DNA of 64,000 nt, taken from positions 496,001-560,000 of the forward strand of contig OZ243958.1 of the NCBI GenBank assembly GCA_965214495.1, in the 5' to 3' direction. Positions 43,418 through 53,717 of this stretch are shown here, in pieces (position 1 is the stretch's first letter; every line of letters starts with the position of its first letter). Below the pieces are notes generated by a model. It was not told where the DNA came from and ran no database searches. It saw only the letters and a program-made list of their open reading frames with translations. The translations under genes and the position numbers were made by a program. Source of the stretch: JANQOH01 sp965214495. Lineage in GTDB: Bacteria > Pseudomonadota > Alphaproteobacteria > UBA7887.

Positions 43418-44571
43418 GCGCCGCCTCCGTCGGTCAGCATCGGATGCACCACGGCCGCGTCGCGAGTCACGCACGCCCCGGCGATCACTTCGTCGTTCCA
43501 GTCGATCTTCAGCGACCGGGTGTCGCCGTCGATCATCGGGCTGATGAAATTGAACAGGTTGCGCGCATAGAGCGCGCTCGCATCGACCGCCACCCGGCTC
43601 GGCACGTTCGCGTGCCCGATGATCGTCACGCCGTGCGCGCGCACGATCTCGCCGTGCCGCGACAGTTCGCAGTTGCCGCCGGTTTCGGCCGCCAGATCGA
43701 CGATTACCGAACCCGGCTTCATGTCTTCCACCATCCCGGCGGTGATCAGCCTCGGCGCCGGGCGCCCGGGAATCAGCGCCGTGCAGATCACGATATCCTG
43801 GCTCTTCAGCGTTTCGTGAATCAGTTCGCTCTGACGGCGCTTGTAGTCTTCGCCCATCTCCCGGGCGTAGCCGCCGGCGGTTTCGGCGCTTTCCGCGTCC
43901 TCGTTCGCGACCTCGATGAACTTCGCGCCCAGGCTCTCGACCTGCTCCTTGACGGCGGGCCGAACGTCGAACGCGGAAACGACGCCACCGAGGCGACGGC
44001 CCGTGGCGATCGCCTGGAGACCGGCGACGCCGGCGCCGAGCACAAGAATTTTCGCCGGCGCGATAGTGCCTGCGGCGGTCATCATCATCGGAATGACTTT
44101 GCCGAACTCGGCGGCCGCATCGAGCACCGCCTTGTAACCCGCCAGATTGCTCTGCGACGACAGCGCGTCCATGCTCTGCGCCCGGCTTATGCGCGGCACC
44201 AGCTCCATCGCGAACGTGGTGACGTTCTTCCGTGCGTAGTCCTCGACCTGGTCGCGATGTTGCAGCGGCGCGAGCAACGCTACGAGGGTGGACCCGCCGG
44301 CGAGGAGCGCCATTTCATCCGCGCCTTCGTCCGCCGTCATCGGCCGCGCCACCTTCAGCACCAGATCCGCGCCGTCCCAGGTTTCTTCCGCACTCGCGGC
44401 TATGGTCGCGCCGGCGTCGGCGAACCCCGCGTCGGATGTCGCCGAGGCGTTTCCGGCGCCGGTCTCGATCGTCACTTCGACGCCGAGTTCTGACAGTTTC
44501 TTCACGACTTGCGGCGAGGCGGCCACGCGCCTTTCGCCGTCGCGACGTTCCTTCGGAATCGCGATCTTCAT
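43414..44571 (-). CDS. pntAA: NAD(P) transhydrogenase alpha-1 subunit
   Basis: A 385-residue soluble subunit (domain I) that binds NAD(H). It opens MKIAIPKERRDGERRVAASP, as in the alanine dehydrogenase/PntA family, and has the Rossmann motif ILVLGAGVAGLQAIATGRRL and the flexible-loop region with RPAPRLITAGMVEDMKPGSV. ATG 44571 is chosen on the family N-terminus. An ATG at 44637 overlaps the upstream MATE stop as ATGA and would add 22 residues unlike the family; I think it is chance. Confidence 0.94.
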   Translation of the reverse strand: MKIAIPKERRDGERRVAASPQVVKKLSELGVEVTIETGAGNASATSDAGFADAGATIAASAEETWDGADLVLKVARPMTADEGADEMALLAGGSTLVALLAPLQHRDQVEDYARKNVTTFAMELVPRISRAQSMDALSSQSNLAGYKAVLDAAAEFGKVIPMMMTAAGTIAPAKILVLGAGVAGLQAIATGRRLGGVVSAFDVRPAVKEQVESLGAKFIEVANEDAESAETAGGYAREMGEDYKRRQSELIHETLKSQDIVICTALIPGRPAPRLITAGMVEDMKPGSVIVDLAAETGGNCELSRHGEIVRAHGVTIIGHANVPSRVAVDASALYARNLFNFISPMIDGDTRSLKIDWNDEVIAGACVTRDAAVVHPMLTDGGGA

Positions 44572-44633
44572 GCCACGGTCCTGCGCTGGGGGCGTGCGGA
44601 TGCACCCCTTCATAACGGCGTGTTCCGTGAATT

Positions 44634-46010
44634 TCATCCCGAATCCGCCGCCGGGACGCTGCGCGCCAGTGCCGGGTATGCCGCGGCGAGAGTCACCGCC
44701 CGCAACGCCATCAGAATCAGGAAGGCGCACCACAGGCCGTGATTCGCCCACATCGGCACCAGAAGCCACAGCGCAGCCAGGTAGCCGGCGAAGGCGACGA
44801 GCATGGCGTTGCGCATGACCCGCCCTCGGGTCGCGCCGATGAAAATGCCGTCGAGCTGAAACGCCCACACCGATACCAACGGTGAAGCCACCGCCCACGG
44901 CAGATAGTCGGCGACCGCGGCGCGCACATCCGGCACGGTCGTGATCGCCGCGACGATCGCCGCCCCGGCGATCGCGAAGACGATCGCGTAACCGATCGCG
45001 ACGATTCCGGCCCACAGGGTCGAAACTCGCACCACCGCCGCGAGTTCGGCGCGATTGCGCTTGCCGATCGCCGCGCCCACCAGCGCTTCGGCGGCGTGTG
45101 CGAAACCGTCGAGACCGTAGGACATGAAAGCCTGAAACAGCATCAGAATGCCGTTGGCGGCGAGCACGAGATCGCCGAACCGCGCGCCGAGCGCGGTCAG
45201 CATCGACGTGGCCACGATCACGCACAGCGTGCGCACGAAAATGTCGCGATTCAGCCGCATCATTTGCGCCAGCGCGTCGCGCGCCCACGCCGAACGCCAC
45301 GGCCAGGCGGCGCGCCGACCGAGGCCGAGCCGCTCGCTTCGTACCACCCGCAGGCCGGCGGCCAGGCCCGCATATTGGGCGATCACCGTGGCGGCGGCGA
45401 CGCCGGCCACCCCCATGTCGAGCCACACCGCAAGCACCACGTCGAGCGCCATGTTGGCGCCGTTGATGACCAGTTGCAGGATCAACCCGATCATCATGCG
45501 CTGCCGGCCGATCAGCCAGCCGAGCAGCACCATGTTGCAGATCGCCGCCGGCGCGCACCAGATGCGAATCGCCAGATAGCTCTCCGCCAACGGCGTCACG
45601 GCGTCGGACGGCGCGATCAACGCCAGCGCCGCGAGGATGATCGGTTCCTGAAGCGCGATCATCGCCAACCCCACGCCGGCGGCGAGGGTTCCGGCGCGGA
45701 GCAGGGTCGCCAGCAGGGCCTCGGTATCGCCCGCGCCATGCGCTTGAGCGGCAATACCGGCGGTGCCCATGCGCAGAAACGAGAAGCTCCAATAGAGAAA
45801 GGAGAAGACGGTCGCGCCGACCGCCACCGCGCCGATCTCAGCCGCGCCGAGGCGACCGACCACGGCCGTATCGACCGCGCCGAGCAGCGGGATGGTGAGG
45901 TTGGCGAGAATGTTCGGCACGGCGAGCCGCCAGACCAGGCGATGCTGCCCGCCCGGTTTCTTCTGTTCGCGCGCTCCGTCGGTCGCCCGATCGCGCGCGG
46001 GCGCGCTCAT
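44634..46010 (-). CDS. MATE family efflux transporter (DinF-like)
   Basis: A 458-residue multidrug and toxin extrusion protein with twelve predicted membrane helices in two similar halves. The first half has VPNILANLTIPLLGAVDTAV near residue 31, the family's opening, followed by FLYWSFSFLRMGTAGIAAQA, as in DinF-type members. It probably exports cationic compounds with a Na+ or H+ gradient. It lies 10 bp after glcF and just before pntAA on the same strand. Confidence 0.9.
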   Translation of the reverse strand: MSAPARDRATDGAREQKKPGGQHRLVWRLAVPNILANLTIPLLGAVDTAVVGRLGAAEIGAVAVGATVFSFLYWSFSFLRMGTAGIAAQAHGAGDTEALLATLLRAGTLAAGVGLAMIALQEPIILAALALIAPSDAVTPLAESYLAIRIWCAPAAICNMVLLGWLIGRQRMMIGLILQLVINGANMALDVVLAVWLDMGVAGVAAATVIAQYAGLAAGLRVVRSERLGLGRRAAWPWRSAWARDALAQMMRLNRDIFVRTLCVIVATSMLTALGARFGDLVLAANGILMLFQAFMSYGLDGFAHAAEALVGAAIGKRNRAELAAVVRVSTLWAGIVAIGYAIVFAIAGAAIVAAITTVPDVRAAVADYLPWAVASPLVSVWAFQLDGIFIGATRGRVMRNAMLVAFAGYLAALWLLVPMWANHGLWCAFLILMALRAVTLAAAYPALARSVPAADSG

Positions 46011-46020
46011 GTCATGCGGT

Positions 46021-47346
<1,326 letters not shown>

Positions 47347-47451
47347 CGCACCGGGCTGCGTGCCGAGGATTCTACAGTTTTCGTCCGCTGGACGCGAACC
47401 CGGCCCGTCGATCTGGCGGTATCGGGCGGCTGCTCCGGCTCGCCGGTTGCG

Positions 47452-48792
47452 CTACCGGCCCGGTGCGTACGGGTTGCGTCCGCCGCGTGACAGGAGACGG
47501 ATCGGGACGCCGGGAAGGTCGAAGGACTCGCGCAACCCGTTGACCAGATAGCGCCGGTAGGCGATCGGTAGGCCGCCCTGACGGTTAACGAACAGTGCGA
47601 AGGTCGGCGGGCGCGCCGACACTTGCGTGACGTAGCGGATGCGCACCCGGCGGCCGCCGTCCAGCGGTGGCGGATGGTGTTCGAGCATCGCGGCGAGCCA
47701 GCGGTTGAGCGCCGCGGTCGGCAGCCTCCGGCTCCATGTCGTGCGAGTCTCGAACGCGGTTTCCATCAGTCGGTCCATGCCGTCGCCCGTGCGCGCCGAG
47801 ATCGGCGCCAATGCAACGCCGCGGGCCTGCGCAAGCGCTCCGTCGAGTTGCGCGGCGATCTGGCGGCGGACCGTATCGCGCGCTCCAACGAGATCCCACT
47901 TGTTGGCGGCCACGACCATCGCGCGCCCCTCGTCGATAATCTGGCGGGCGATGGTGAAGTCCTGCCTGTCCATCGGGTCGGTCGCGTCGATCGTCAGCGC
48001 CGCCACCTGGCAGGCGGCGATCGCCCGGCGGGTCTCGTTCGCGGCGTCGCGTTCGAGACCTCCGGCAACCCGGCTCCGCCGGCGCAGGCCGGCCGTGTCG
48101 ATAAGTTCCACGTCCCGGCCACGCCAGCGCCATGGCACGGCAATCGCGTCGCGCGTGATGCCCGCCTCCGGCCCGGCCAGCACGCGCGCTTCCCCGACCA
48201 GCCGGTTGACCAGCGTCGATTTCCCGACGTTCGGCCGCCCGACGACGGCGAGGCGCAGCGTGTCGCGCGACGGCGGCGGCGCGGTCTCGTCGCCGGCCAG
48301 GCCCGGGCACGCCGTGGCGATGGCGTCGTAGAGTTCCGCCAGGCCCGTCCCGTCCTGGCCCGAAACTGCGATCGGCGCGCCGAGCCCGAGTCCGACGGCG
48401 TCGACAAGCGTGCCCTCGCCGGCCCCGCCTTCCATCTTGTTGACGAGAACCACGACCGGGCGGCCCCGCTTGTGCAGCCAGCGCGCGAAATGACGATCGA
48501 GCGGCGTAACGCCGGCACGACCGTCGAGCGTGAACAGTGTCAGGTCGACATTGCCGAGCAGCGCGTCCGTCCCGGCGAAGGCGCGCGCATTCAGGCCGTC
48601 GCCGAGCGCATCCTCCAGACCGGCCGTGTCGATCGCTTCGAACCGCGCCGGTCCGAGCTGAGCCTGCCCTTCGCGCCAGTCTCGTGTCACGCCCGGTTGC
48701 GCGCCGACCAACGCCAGCCGGCGGCCGACCAGGCGGTTGAACAGGGTCGATTTGCCGACATTCGGCCGGCCGACGATGGCGACGCGGGGCAT
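47452..48792 (-). CDS. der: Ribosome-associated GTPase Der (EngA)
   Basis: A 446-residue double-GTPase needed for 50S subunit assembly. Two P-loops are seen (GRPNVGKST near residues 8 and 180), two G3 motifs (DTAGLED, DTAGLRRRSR), two NKxD motifs (VNKMEGG, NKWDLVG), and a C-terminal KH-like domain ending NPYAPGR. The first NKxD reads NKME, as in many Der proteins. ATG 48792 is the family start. It follows the bamB-like gene by 14 bp. Confidence 0.96.
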   Translation of the reverse strand: MPRVAIVGRPNVGKSTLFNRLVGRRLALVGAQPGVTRDWREGQAQLGPARFEAIDTAGLEDALGDGLNARAFAGTDALLGNVDLTLFTLDGRAGVTPLDRHFARWLHKRGRPVVVLVNKMEGGAGEGTLVDAVGLGLGAPIAVSGQDGTGLAELYDAIATACPGLAGDETAPPPSRDTLRLAVVGRPNVGKSTLVNRLVGEARVLAGPEAGITRDAIAVPWRWRGRDVELIDTAGLRRRSRVAGGLERDAANETRRAIAACQVAALTIDATDPMDRQDFTIARQIIDEGRAMVVAANKWDLVGARDTVRRQIAAQLDGALAQARGVALAPISARTGDGMDRLMETAFETRTTWSRRLPTAALNRWLAAMLEHHPPPLDGGRRVRIRYVTQVSARPPTFALFVNRQGGLPIAYRRYLVNGLRESFDLPGVPIRLLSRGGRNPYAPGR

Positions 48793-48806
48793 GAAACACG
48801 GAGCCC

Positions 48807-50132
48807 CTAACGAAAGGCGACGAGCGTAGCTTCCCTCGTCAGAACGTACATCGTGCCATCGGCGACGACCGGTGCGACGCGCACACCGTCGGACAGTGTG
48901 TCGGACCCCAGAATCTCGCCGCCCTGGGGCGCCACCCGCAGCATGACGCCGTGGCTGCCGGCGACGAACAATTTCCCTCCGGCGAGAACCGGGCCCGACC
49001 ACTGGATCGGGCCTTCCCGGTCTTCCGGATCTTCGAAACGCTCCAGCGCCGTCACCCAGCGGATCCGTCCGTCGGCTCGCCGCACGCACACCAGTTCCGC
49101 ATCGACCGTCACGACGTAGAGATGGTCGCCGGCGATCCACGGCGTTTCCGCGCTCGGAATCTCGTGGTCCCAGAGCCGCAGACCGGAGCGCAAGTCGATC
49201 GCCGCGAGGCTGCCGCCCCGGCTTACCGCGAACACGACGCCATCGTCGATGACCGGGCTCGCGTCCACATCCGACAAACTGGTCCGCGCACCGAACCGGC
49301 CTTGCAGGATCAGCGAATCGCTCCATGCGACGCGCCCGTTCTCCACCCGCAGGGCGAAAACTTCGCCCGACGAATAGGCCGCCACCACGAGTTCGCCGCT
49401 GACCGCAGGAACCGCAGCGCCGAGCAATCCGGCCGGTTCGACGATCCCTTCATGGGTCCACAACAGTTCGCCGTCGCCGGCATCGAGCGCGATCAGGCGA
49501 TTGTCGGTGCTGACGACGAAGACACGTCGGCCCGCGACTGCGGGAGCGGCCCGGAACACTCCGCCGACAGACCGCCGCCAGATGATCGAGCCGTCCTCCG
49601 CTCCGATCGCCACCACCTCTCCGAATGCTGTGGCGGCATAGAGAACGCCGTCGGCGAATGCGACTCCGCCGCCGCCCAGACTTGCCTTGCGGTCTTCGCC
49701 GTCGGGCAGAAGGTCAAGCGACCATGCCGGCCGGCCCGTTTCCAGCACCAGCGACGAGACGGTCGATTCCGAATCGAGCATCCAGGCGCGGCCATCGGCG
49801 ATTACGGGGGCCGACAGGATGATGTTCGCGCCGCTTTCGCCGGCGCCGACGGCGCGCTGCCACAGCAGCGCCGGCTCTTCCCCGGCAGCGAGGTGATGCG
49901 CGGCGTGAGTCGGCGTGGCCCACGGCACCGGCCATGCCGGATTGTCTCGCGGCGCCGGCAGCACGACCGATTCGGCCGCCAGCGCCGGGTCGGCCTCGAG
50001 CGCGCGTTCGAACAGCAGCACCGACACGCGCTTTCCGGGCAGCGCCTCGTCTTCTTCGTCGCCGAACCACCCTTCGGCGCATCCGCCCAGCGCAAGTGCG
50101 GCTGCGACGGCAACGAGAGCTCGCGCCGTCAT
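48807..50132 (-). CDS. bamB: PQQ-like beta-propeller lipoprotein (BamB family)
   Basis: A 441-residue outer-membrane-assembly lipoprotein. The signal ends in a lipobox, LALGGC with Cys about residue 18, followed by an acidic stretch and eight W-motif/PQQ-like repeats (for example YAATAFGEVVAIGAEDGSII and FVVSTDNRLIALDAGDGELL). It fits BamB of the Bam complex, and the gene order yfgM-bamB-der is the one found in many proteobacteria. ATG 50132 overlaps the upstream gene's stop as ATGA. Confidence 0.88.
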   Translation of the reverse strand: MTARALVAVAAALALGGCAEGWFGDEEDEALPGKRVSVLLFERALEADPALAAESVVLPAPRDNPAWPVPWATPTHAAHHLAAGEEPALLWQRAVGAGESGANIILSAPVIADGRAWMLDSESTVSSLVLETGRPAWSLDLLPDGEDRKASLGGGGVAFADGVLYAATAFGEVVAIGAEDGSIIWRRSVGGVFRAAPAVAGRRVFVVSTDNRLIALDAGDGELLWTHEGIVEPAGLLGAAVPAVSGELVVAAYSSGEVFALRVENGRVAWSDSLILQGRFGARTSLSDVDASPVIDDGVVFAVSRGGSLAAIDLRSGLRLWDHEIPSAETPWIAGDHLYVVTVDAELVCVRRADGRIRWVTALERFEDPEDREGPIQWSGPVLAGGKLFVAGSHGVMLRVAPQGGEILGSDTLSDGVRVAPVVADGTMYVLTREATLVAFR

Positions 50133-50776
50133 GTCTCTCCGCCCAGCGCCGCGATCAACTGCTCGGCTCGCGTCCGCGCGCCGTCGGGCACGCCGGCTTC
50201 GTCGCGCAGCGACTCGAAGCCCCGGCGCGCCTCGGTCAGGCGTCCATCCTGAAGCGCGGCGACGGCGAGCAGTTCGCGCGCCAGGAATCGCCACGGTCCG
50301 GCCCCGTCGGCGATCGGTTGCAAGCGTCCCTCTGCGCCCCGGGTTTCGCCGCGGTCGATCAGATGCTGCGCCGCGTATAGATCGGCGAGTTCGGCGTATA
50401 GCGGGTCAGCGCCGGAATCGGCCAGCTTGTTGTAAACCGCGATGGCGCCGGGCGCGTCTCCGGCATGAACGAGCATCGCCGCTTGTCGCAGTCGCGCAAG
50501 CGCGCCGTAAGCGCCGCCTTCGGACTCGGCGAACTGGGCGAACGCGCGGGCCGACTGCTCGTAGGCGCCTTCTTCGGCCAATTGCAGGGCCGCCGTGAAC
50601 CGCGCACCGCGGTCGGCCGTGGTGGATTCCTGGTAGGCGCGCCACCCGGCGCCGCTCCCCGTGCCGATCACGAGCAGTGCGGCCGCGCCGATAAGATGCC
50701 AGCGCCAGCGCAGCCAGAAGCCGAGCAACCGGTCGCGCTGAACGTCTTCGTCGATCTCGCGAAAGATGTCGGCCAA
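50129..50776 (-). CDS. Tetratricopeptide-like inner-membrane protein (YfgM-like)
   Basis: A 215-residue protein of the YfgM/TPR_21 family. A cytoplasmic N-terminus (ADIFREIDEDVQRDRLLGFW) is followed by one membrane helix (HLIGAAALLVIGTGSGAGW) and a periplasmic TPR solenoid (ARFTAALQLAEEGAYEQSAR and repeats). YfgM works as a periplasmic chaperone near SecYEG and PpiD. The start is TTG 50776: no ATG precedes the conserved N-terminus. First gene of the yfgM-bamB-der operon. Confidence 0.85.
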   Translation of the reverse strand: MADIFREIDEDVQRDRLLGFWLRWRWHLIGAAALLVIGTGSGAGWRAYQESTTADRGARFTAALQLAEEGAYEQSARAFAQFAESEGGAYGALARLRQAAMLVHAGDAPGAIAVYNKLADSGADPLYAELADLYAAQHLIDRGETRGAEGRLQPIADGAGPWRFLARELLAVAALQDGRLTEARRGFESLRDEAGVPDGARTRAEQLIAALGGET

Positions 50777-50857
50777 GGTTCGATATCCGCGCTGTTCGGA
50801 ACGCGGGCGATGCTAGCCCACCGCCCCCGCAAACGCAATCCACGCCGGCGTCCGGTC

Positions 50858-51038
50858 GTGTCTCAGTTCGAAAGTTATCGCGGTTCGTTCGCCGTGCGGT
50901 GTATGTGGCGACGACAGCCGGTGCGCGAGTGTCCGGCCCGCAGGCGCTCGAAGCGTTCAAGGCCTCGAAGATGCGGGCGGGACGCCCGCGCATGGGGATC
51001 CGACCGCCCCACAGCGTATCGATTTCAAACCGAGACAC
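50858..51038. repeat. MITE-like intergenic repeat, copy A (181 bp)
   Basis: Left end GTGTCTCAGTTCGAAA and right end, read inward, GTGTCTCGGTTTGAAA; 14 of 16 match. Next to the left end is TTATCGCGGTTCGTT. No gene is seen inside. A related copy lies at 55230-55527. It fills most of the 412-bp gap between the yfgM-like gene and the isochorismatase gene. Confidence 0.65.
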
Positions 51039-51188
51039 TGCCCGATATCGTGTGCAACGACGCGCATGGCGAGGAAGTCGAGCGCGCCGGCTCCGGCGGT
51101 GGCGACGATGCGCCGATTCCCGGGCATCGAACACGAGGTGGCGCGCCGCCTGCCCACGCGCCTCGATTTTCCGGAAGGATGACCAGCG

Positions 51189-51992
51189 ATGAGCGACGAA
51201 CGACAGCACGACCCGGTGAAAGCACGCTCCGCCCCGCCGTCGCAACGGTCGCGGCGCGGCCCGGAAGAAGGCGATCTCGACCGGCGCCGGTTCATGCGCT
51301 CTATGGCCGGTGCGTCGGGCGCGGCGGTCGCCATCGGCGCCGTGGCGGGCGGCCTGCCGATCGGCGCCGGCGAAGCCCGCGCCGAATCGCCGCCGGCGCG
51401 AAACGCGGTCGTGATCGTCGATCCCTACAACGACTTCCTCTCTCCGAGCGGAGCGCTCTGGCCGGCTGTGGCGCCGGTCGTGCGGTCGGTCGGGGTCGTC
51501 GAGAACCTGAAAAAACTTCTCGCCGGCGCCCGGGCGTCAGGAACCCTTGTGGCGTATGCGCCGCACCGGAGATATCGCGACGGCGACTATGCGGACTGGA
51601 AATTCCGCAACTGGTCGCATAACGGCGTCATGAATTTCAAGGGATTCGCCCACGGCACACCGCGCGGCGAGTTCCTCGACGGGCTGAAGCCCGAACCCGA
51701 CGACGCGGTGGCCTCGGAACACTGGAGCGCGAGCGGCTTCGCCAACACCGATCTGAACCAGATTCTGCGGCAACGCGGAATCGACCGTATCGCGCTGGCC
51801 GGCATGTTGACCAATACCTGCGTCGAGGCGACCGGCCGCGAAGCGGTCGAACTGGGCTACCACGTGACGATGGTGAAAGATGCCGTCGGCTGCTTGTCGG
51901 ACGCGGAACAGACCGCAGCCGTCGAGCTCAGCTATCCCCGCTTCGCCCATGCCGTGCTTTCGACCGACGAGTTTCTGGCGACCCTGAGCTGA
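51189..51992 (+). CDS. Tat-exported isochorismatase-fold cysteine hydrolase
   Basis: A 267-residue protein with a twin-arginine signal near residues 32-65 (DRRRFMRSMAGASGAAVAIG) followed by a cysteine hydrolase domain of the isochorismatase family. The catalytic Asp is in VVIVDPYNDF, and the nucleophile Cys is in LTNTCVEATGRE near residue 210 with the cis-peptide MLTNT before it. Members include nicotinamidase, ureidoacrylate and N-carbamoyl amidohydrolases. Periplasmic export is unusual for the family. Its 3' end overlaps hemD by 65 bp, convergently. Confidence 0.83.
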   Translation: MSDERQHDPVKARSAPPSQRSRRGPEEGDLDRRRFMRSMAGASGAAVAIGAVAGGLPIGAGEARAESPPARNAVVIVDPYNDFLSPSGALWPAVAPVVRSVGVVENLKKLLAGARASGTLVAYAPHRRYRDGDYADWKFRNWSHNGVMNFKGFAHGTPRGEFLDGLKPEPDDAVASEHWSASGFANTDLNQILRQRGIDRIALAGMLTNTCVEATGREAVELGYHVTMVKDAVGCLSDAEQTAAVELSYPRFAHAVLSTDEFLATLS

Positions 51993-52722
51993 GGCGGCGC
52001 GAGCGGTCCCGTTCCGCGATCATCAGCGCGCGCATGGCGTCGACGCGCGGCCTGGACGCGATGAGGATACGCCGCCAACGCTCCGGTTCCGCCGCGTCCG
52101 CGACCGCCCGGCTCAAACACCAGGCGTCGCAGTGCGCCAGCCGATCCCGCATCCCGCCGCCGTCCACAAGTCCGACGAAGATCGCGGCGCTGCGCGGCGA
52201 GAACAGTGCCACGCCGTCAGCCGCGTCATCGCGCAACACTCCTCGCGCCGAGTCCGGCAGCGTTTCGACGGCGACCGCTTCATAGAGCGCCAGCCGGCGG
52301 TAAGCGAACCCCGCGCGTTTCAGAACCGTACCCACATCGCCCGCCACGTGGCTCCCGCAGACATGGAGCAGCGGCCCTGCCGCAGGGTCGAATGCCGATA
52401 CGATCTGCGCTGCGAGCGCCGCAGCATCGCCATCGACCGATCGGACATTGCCGAAGCCCGACCCGCGCGCCGCCGCAGCGGTCGCATCGCCGACCGCTAG
52501 GATTCTCGCATCGCGGCGAGCCGTATTCGTCGCCAGCGCGCGCGCGCCGTTGGCGCTGGTCATAAGCACCGCCTGAGCATCGACCAGAAAACGCTCGACC
52601 GTCGGATCGGTTCGCACGGCGATCTCCAGAACCGGCGCAATGACGCACCCGATACCGAGACCGGCGAGCGAGGAGGCGAAGGCGACGGCGTCGGCGCGCG
52701 GGCGGGTGACGATCGCGCGCAC
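51928..52722 (-). CDS. hemD: Uroporphyrinogen-III synthase
   Basis: A 264-residue HemD: two similar lobes, opening RAIVTRPRADAVAFASSLAG, then VLMTSANGARAL near residue 55, LLHVCGSHVAGDVGTVLKRA and GVALFSPRSAAIFVGLV. It cyclises hydroxymethylbilane with D-ring inversion. Start GTG 52722 is preceded by GAAGGTGAG and lies five bases after the hemC stop, so the pair is translated together. HemD is a poorly conserved family; the hemC neighbour makes the call firm. The basic C-terminal tail overlaps the convergent isochorismatase gene. Confidence 0.88.
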   Translation of the reverse strand: MRAIVTRPRADAVAFASSLAGLGIGCVIAPVLEIAVRTDPTVERFLVDAQAVLMTSANGARALATNTARRDARILAVGDATAAAARGSGFGNVRSVDGDAAALAAQIVSAFDPAAGPLLHVCGSHVAGDVGTVLKRAGFAYRRLALYEAVAVETLPDSARGVLRDDAADGVALFSPRSAAIFVGLVDGGGMRDRLAHCDAWCLSRAVADAAEPERWRRILIASRPRVDAMRALMIAERDRSRRLSSGSPETRRSKARHGRSGDS

Positions 52723-52726
52723 CGGC

Positions 52727-53671
52727 TCACCTTCGGAAGAAATCGGCTCCGGCCCGTTCGGCGAGACGAGCGCCGAGCGCATCGCCGAGCGCGGCCGCGT
52801 CGTCGATATTCGCCCGGTCGGCCAAGGCGATCGCTTCGCTTCCATCGGGCCGGACGACCAGTCCGTCGAGCCTGAGACGTCCTTTCGCCACGCGCGCCAG
52901 ACCGGCGATCGGGGTTCGGCAAGACCCGTCGAGCCGCGCCAGCATGGCGCGTTCGGCGGCAGCGGCAGCGGCGGTATGCGGGTCGTCGAGTACCGCAAGC
53001 CGTTCCCGCGCCCCATCGTCGCCGCGGCGGCAGGCGAGGGCGATCGTGCCCTGGCCCACGGCCGGCAACATGTCTTCCGGTTCGAGCACCGCACATGCTG
53101 CCGATTCACGGCCCAGTCGCCGCAAGCCTGCGAGTGCGAGCAGCGTCGCATCGACCGCGCCGGCGGCGACTCCGGCGAGGCGGGTGCCGACGTTGCCGCG
53201 CAGGGGAACGATCGTGAGGTCGGGCCGGCGATGAAGAAGTTGCGCCGCGCGCCGTAACGAAGCCGTGCCCACTACGGCGCCGGCGCCGAGCGCGCCCGGC
53301 CCGCCGGCTTCGCGGGCGATCCAGGCATCGCGCGGATCTTCGCGCTCGAGGCAGCAGCCGATCACGATGCCGTCGGGCAGCCATGTCGGCACGTCTTTCA
53401 GGGAATGCACCGCCACGTCGATGCGGCCTTCGAGTAAAGCGTCGTCGATTTCCCGGGTGAACAGGCCCTTGCCGCCGATCTCGGCGAGGCGTCGGCTCTG
53501 CACCGCGTCGCCGGTCGTGCGGATGACCGTGACCGTCGTTTCCAGGCCCGGATGGGCTGCCCGCAACGCCCGGCGGGCCAGTTCGGTTTGCGCCAGCGCG
53601 AGGGGGCTCCCGCGTGTGCCGATGGTCAGCCGGCCGGCGCGCTCGGTCGGCAAGGGCGGGCCCGACGGCAC
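52727..53671 (-). CDS. hemC: Porphobilinogen deaminase (hydroxymethylbilane synthase)
   Basis: A 314-residue HemC that joins four porphobilinogen units. TIGTRGSPLALAQTELARRA opens the family domain, with IGGKGLFTREIDDALLEGRI, DVAVHSLKDVPT, and the dipyrromethane-cofactor Cys in LDGSCRTPIAG near residue 250. The start is GTG 53671 with a short N-terminal tail before the conserved part. Confidence 0.95.
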   Translation of the reverse strand: MPSGPPLPTERAGRLTIGTRGSPLALAQTELARRALRAAHPGLETTVTVIRTTGDAVQSRRLAEIGGKGLFTREIDDALLEGRIDVAVHSLKDVPTWLPDGIVIGCCLEREDPRDAWIAREAGGPGALGAGAVVGTASLRRAAQLLHRRPDLTIVPLRGNVGTRLAGVAAGAVDATLLALAGLRRLGRESAACAVLEPEDMLPAVGQGTIALACRRGDDGARERLAVLDDPHTAAAAAAERAMLARLDGSCRTPIAGLARVAKGRLRLDGLVVRPDGSEAIALADRANIDDAAALGDALGARLAERAGADFFRR

Positions 53672-53717
53672 GGAAAGCCCCGACGGTTTCGCCGGAGCGT
53701 TCCCGCTCCTATCTCGT

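Noticed and set aside
44572..44637. ATGA overlap start for pntAA at 44637
   Set aside because: The added 22 residues are unlike the family, which begins at MKIAIPKE (44571).
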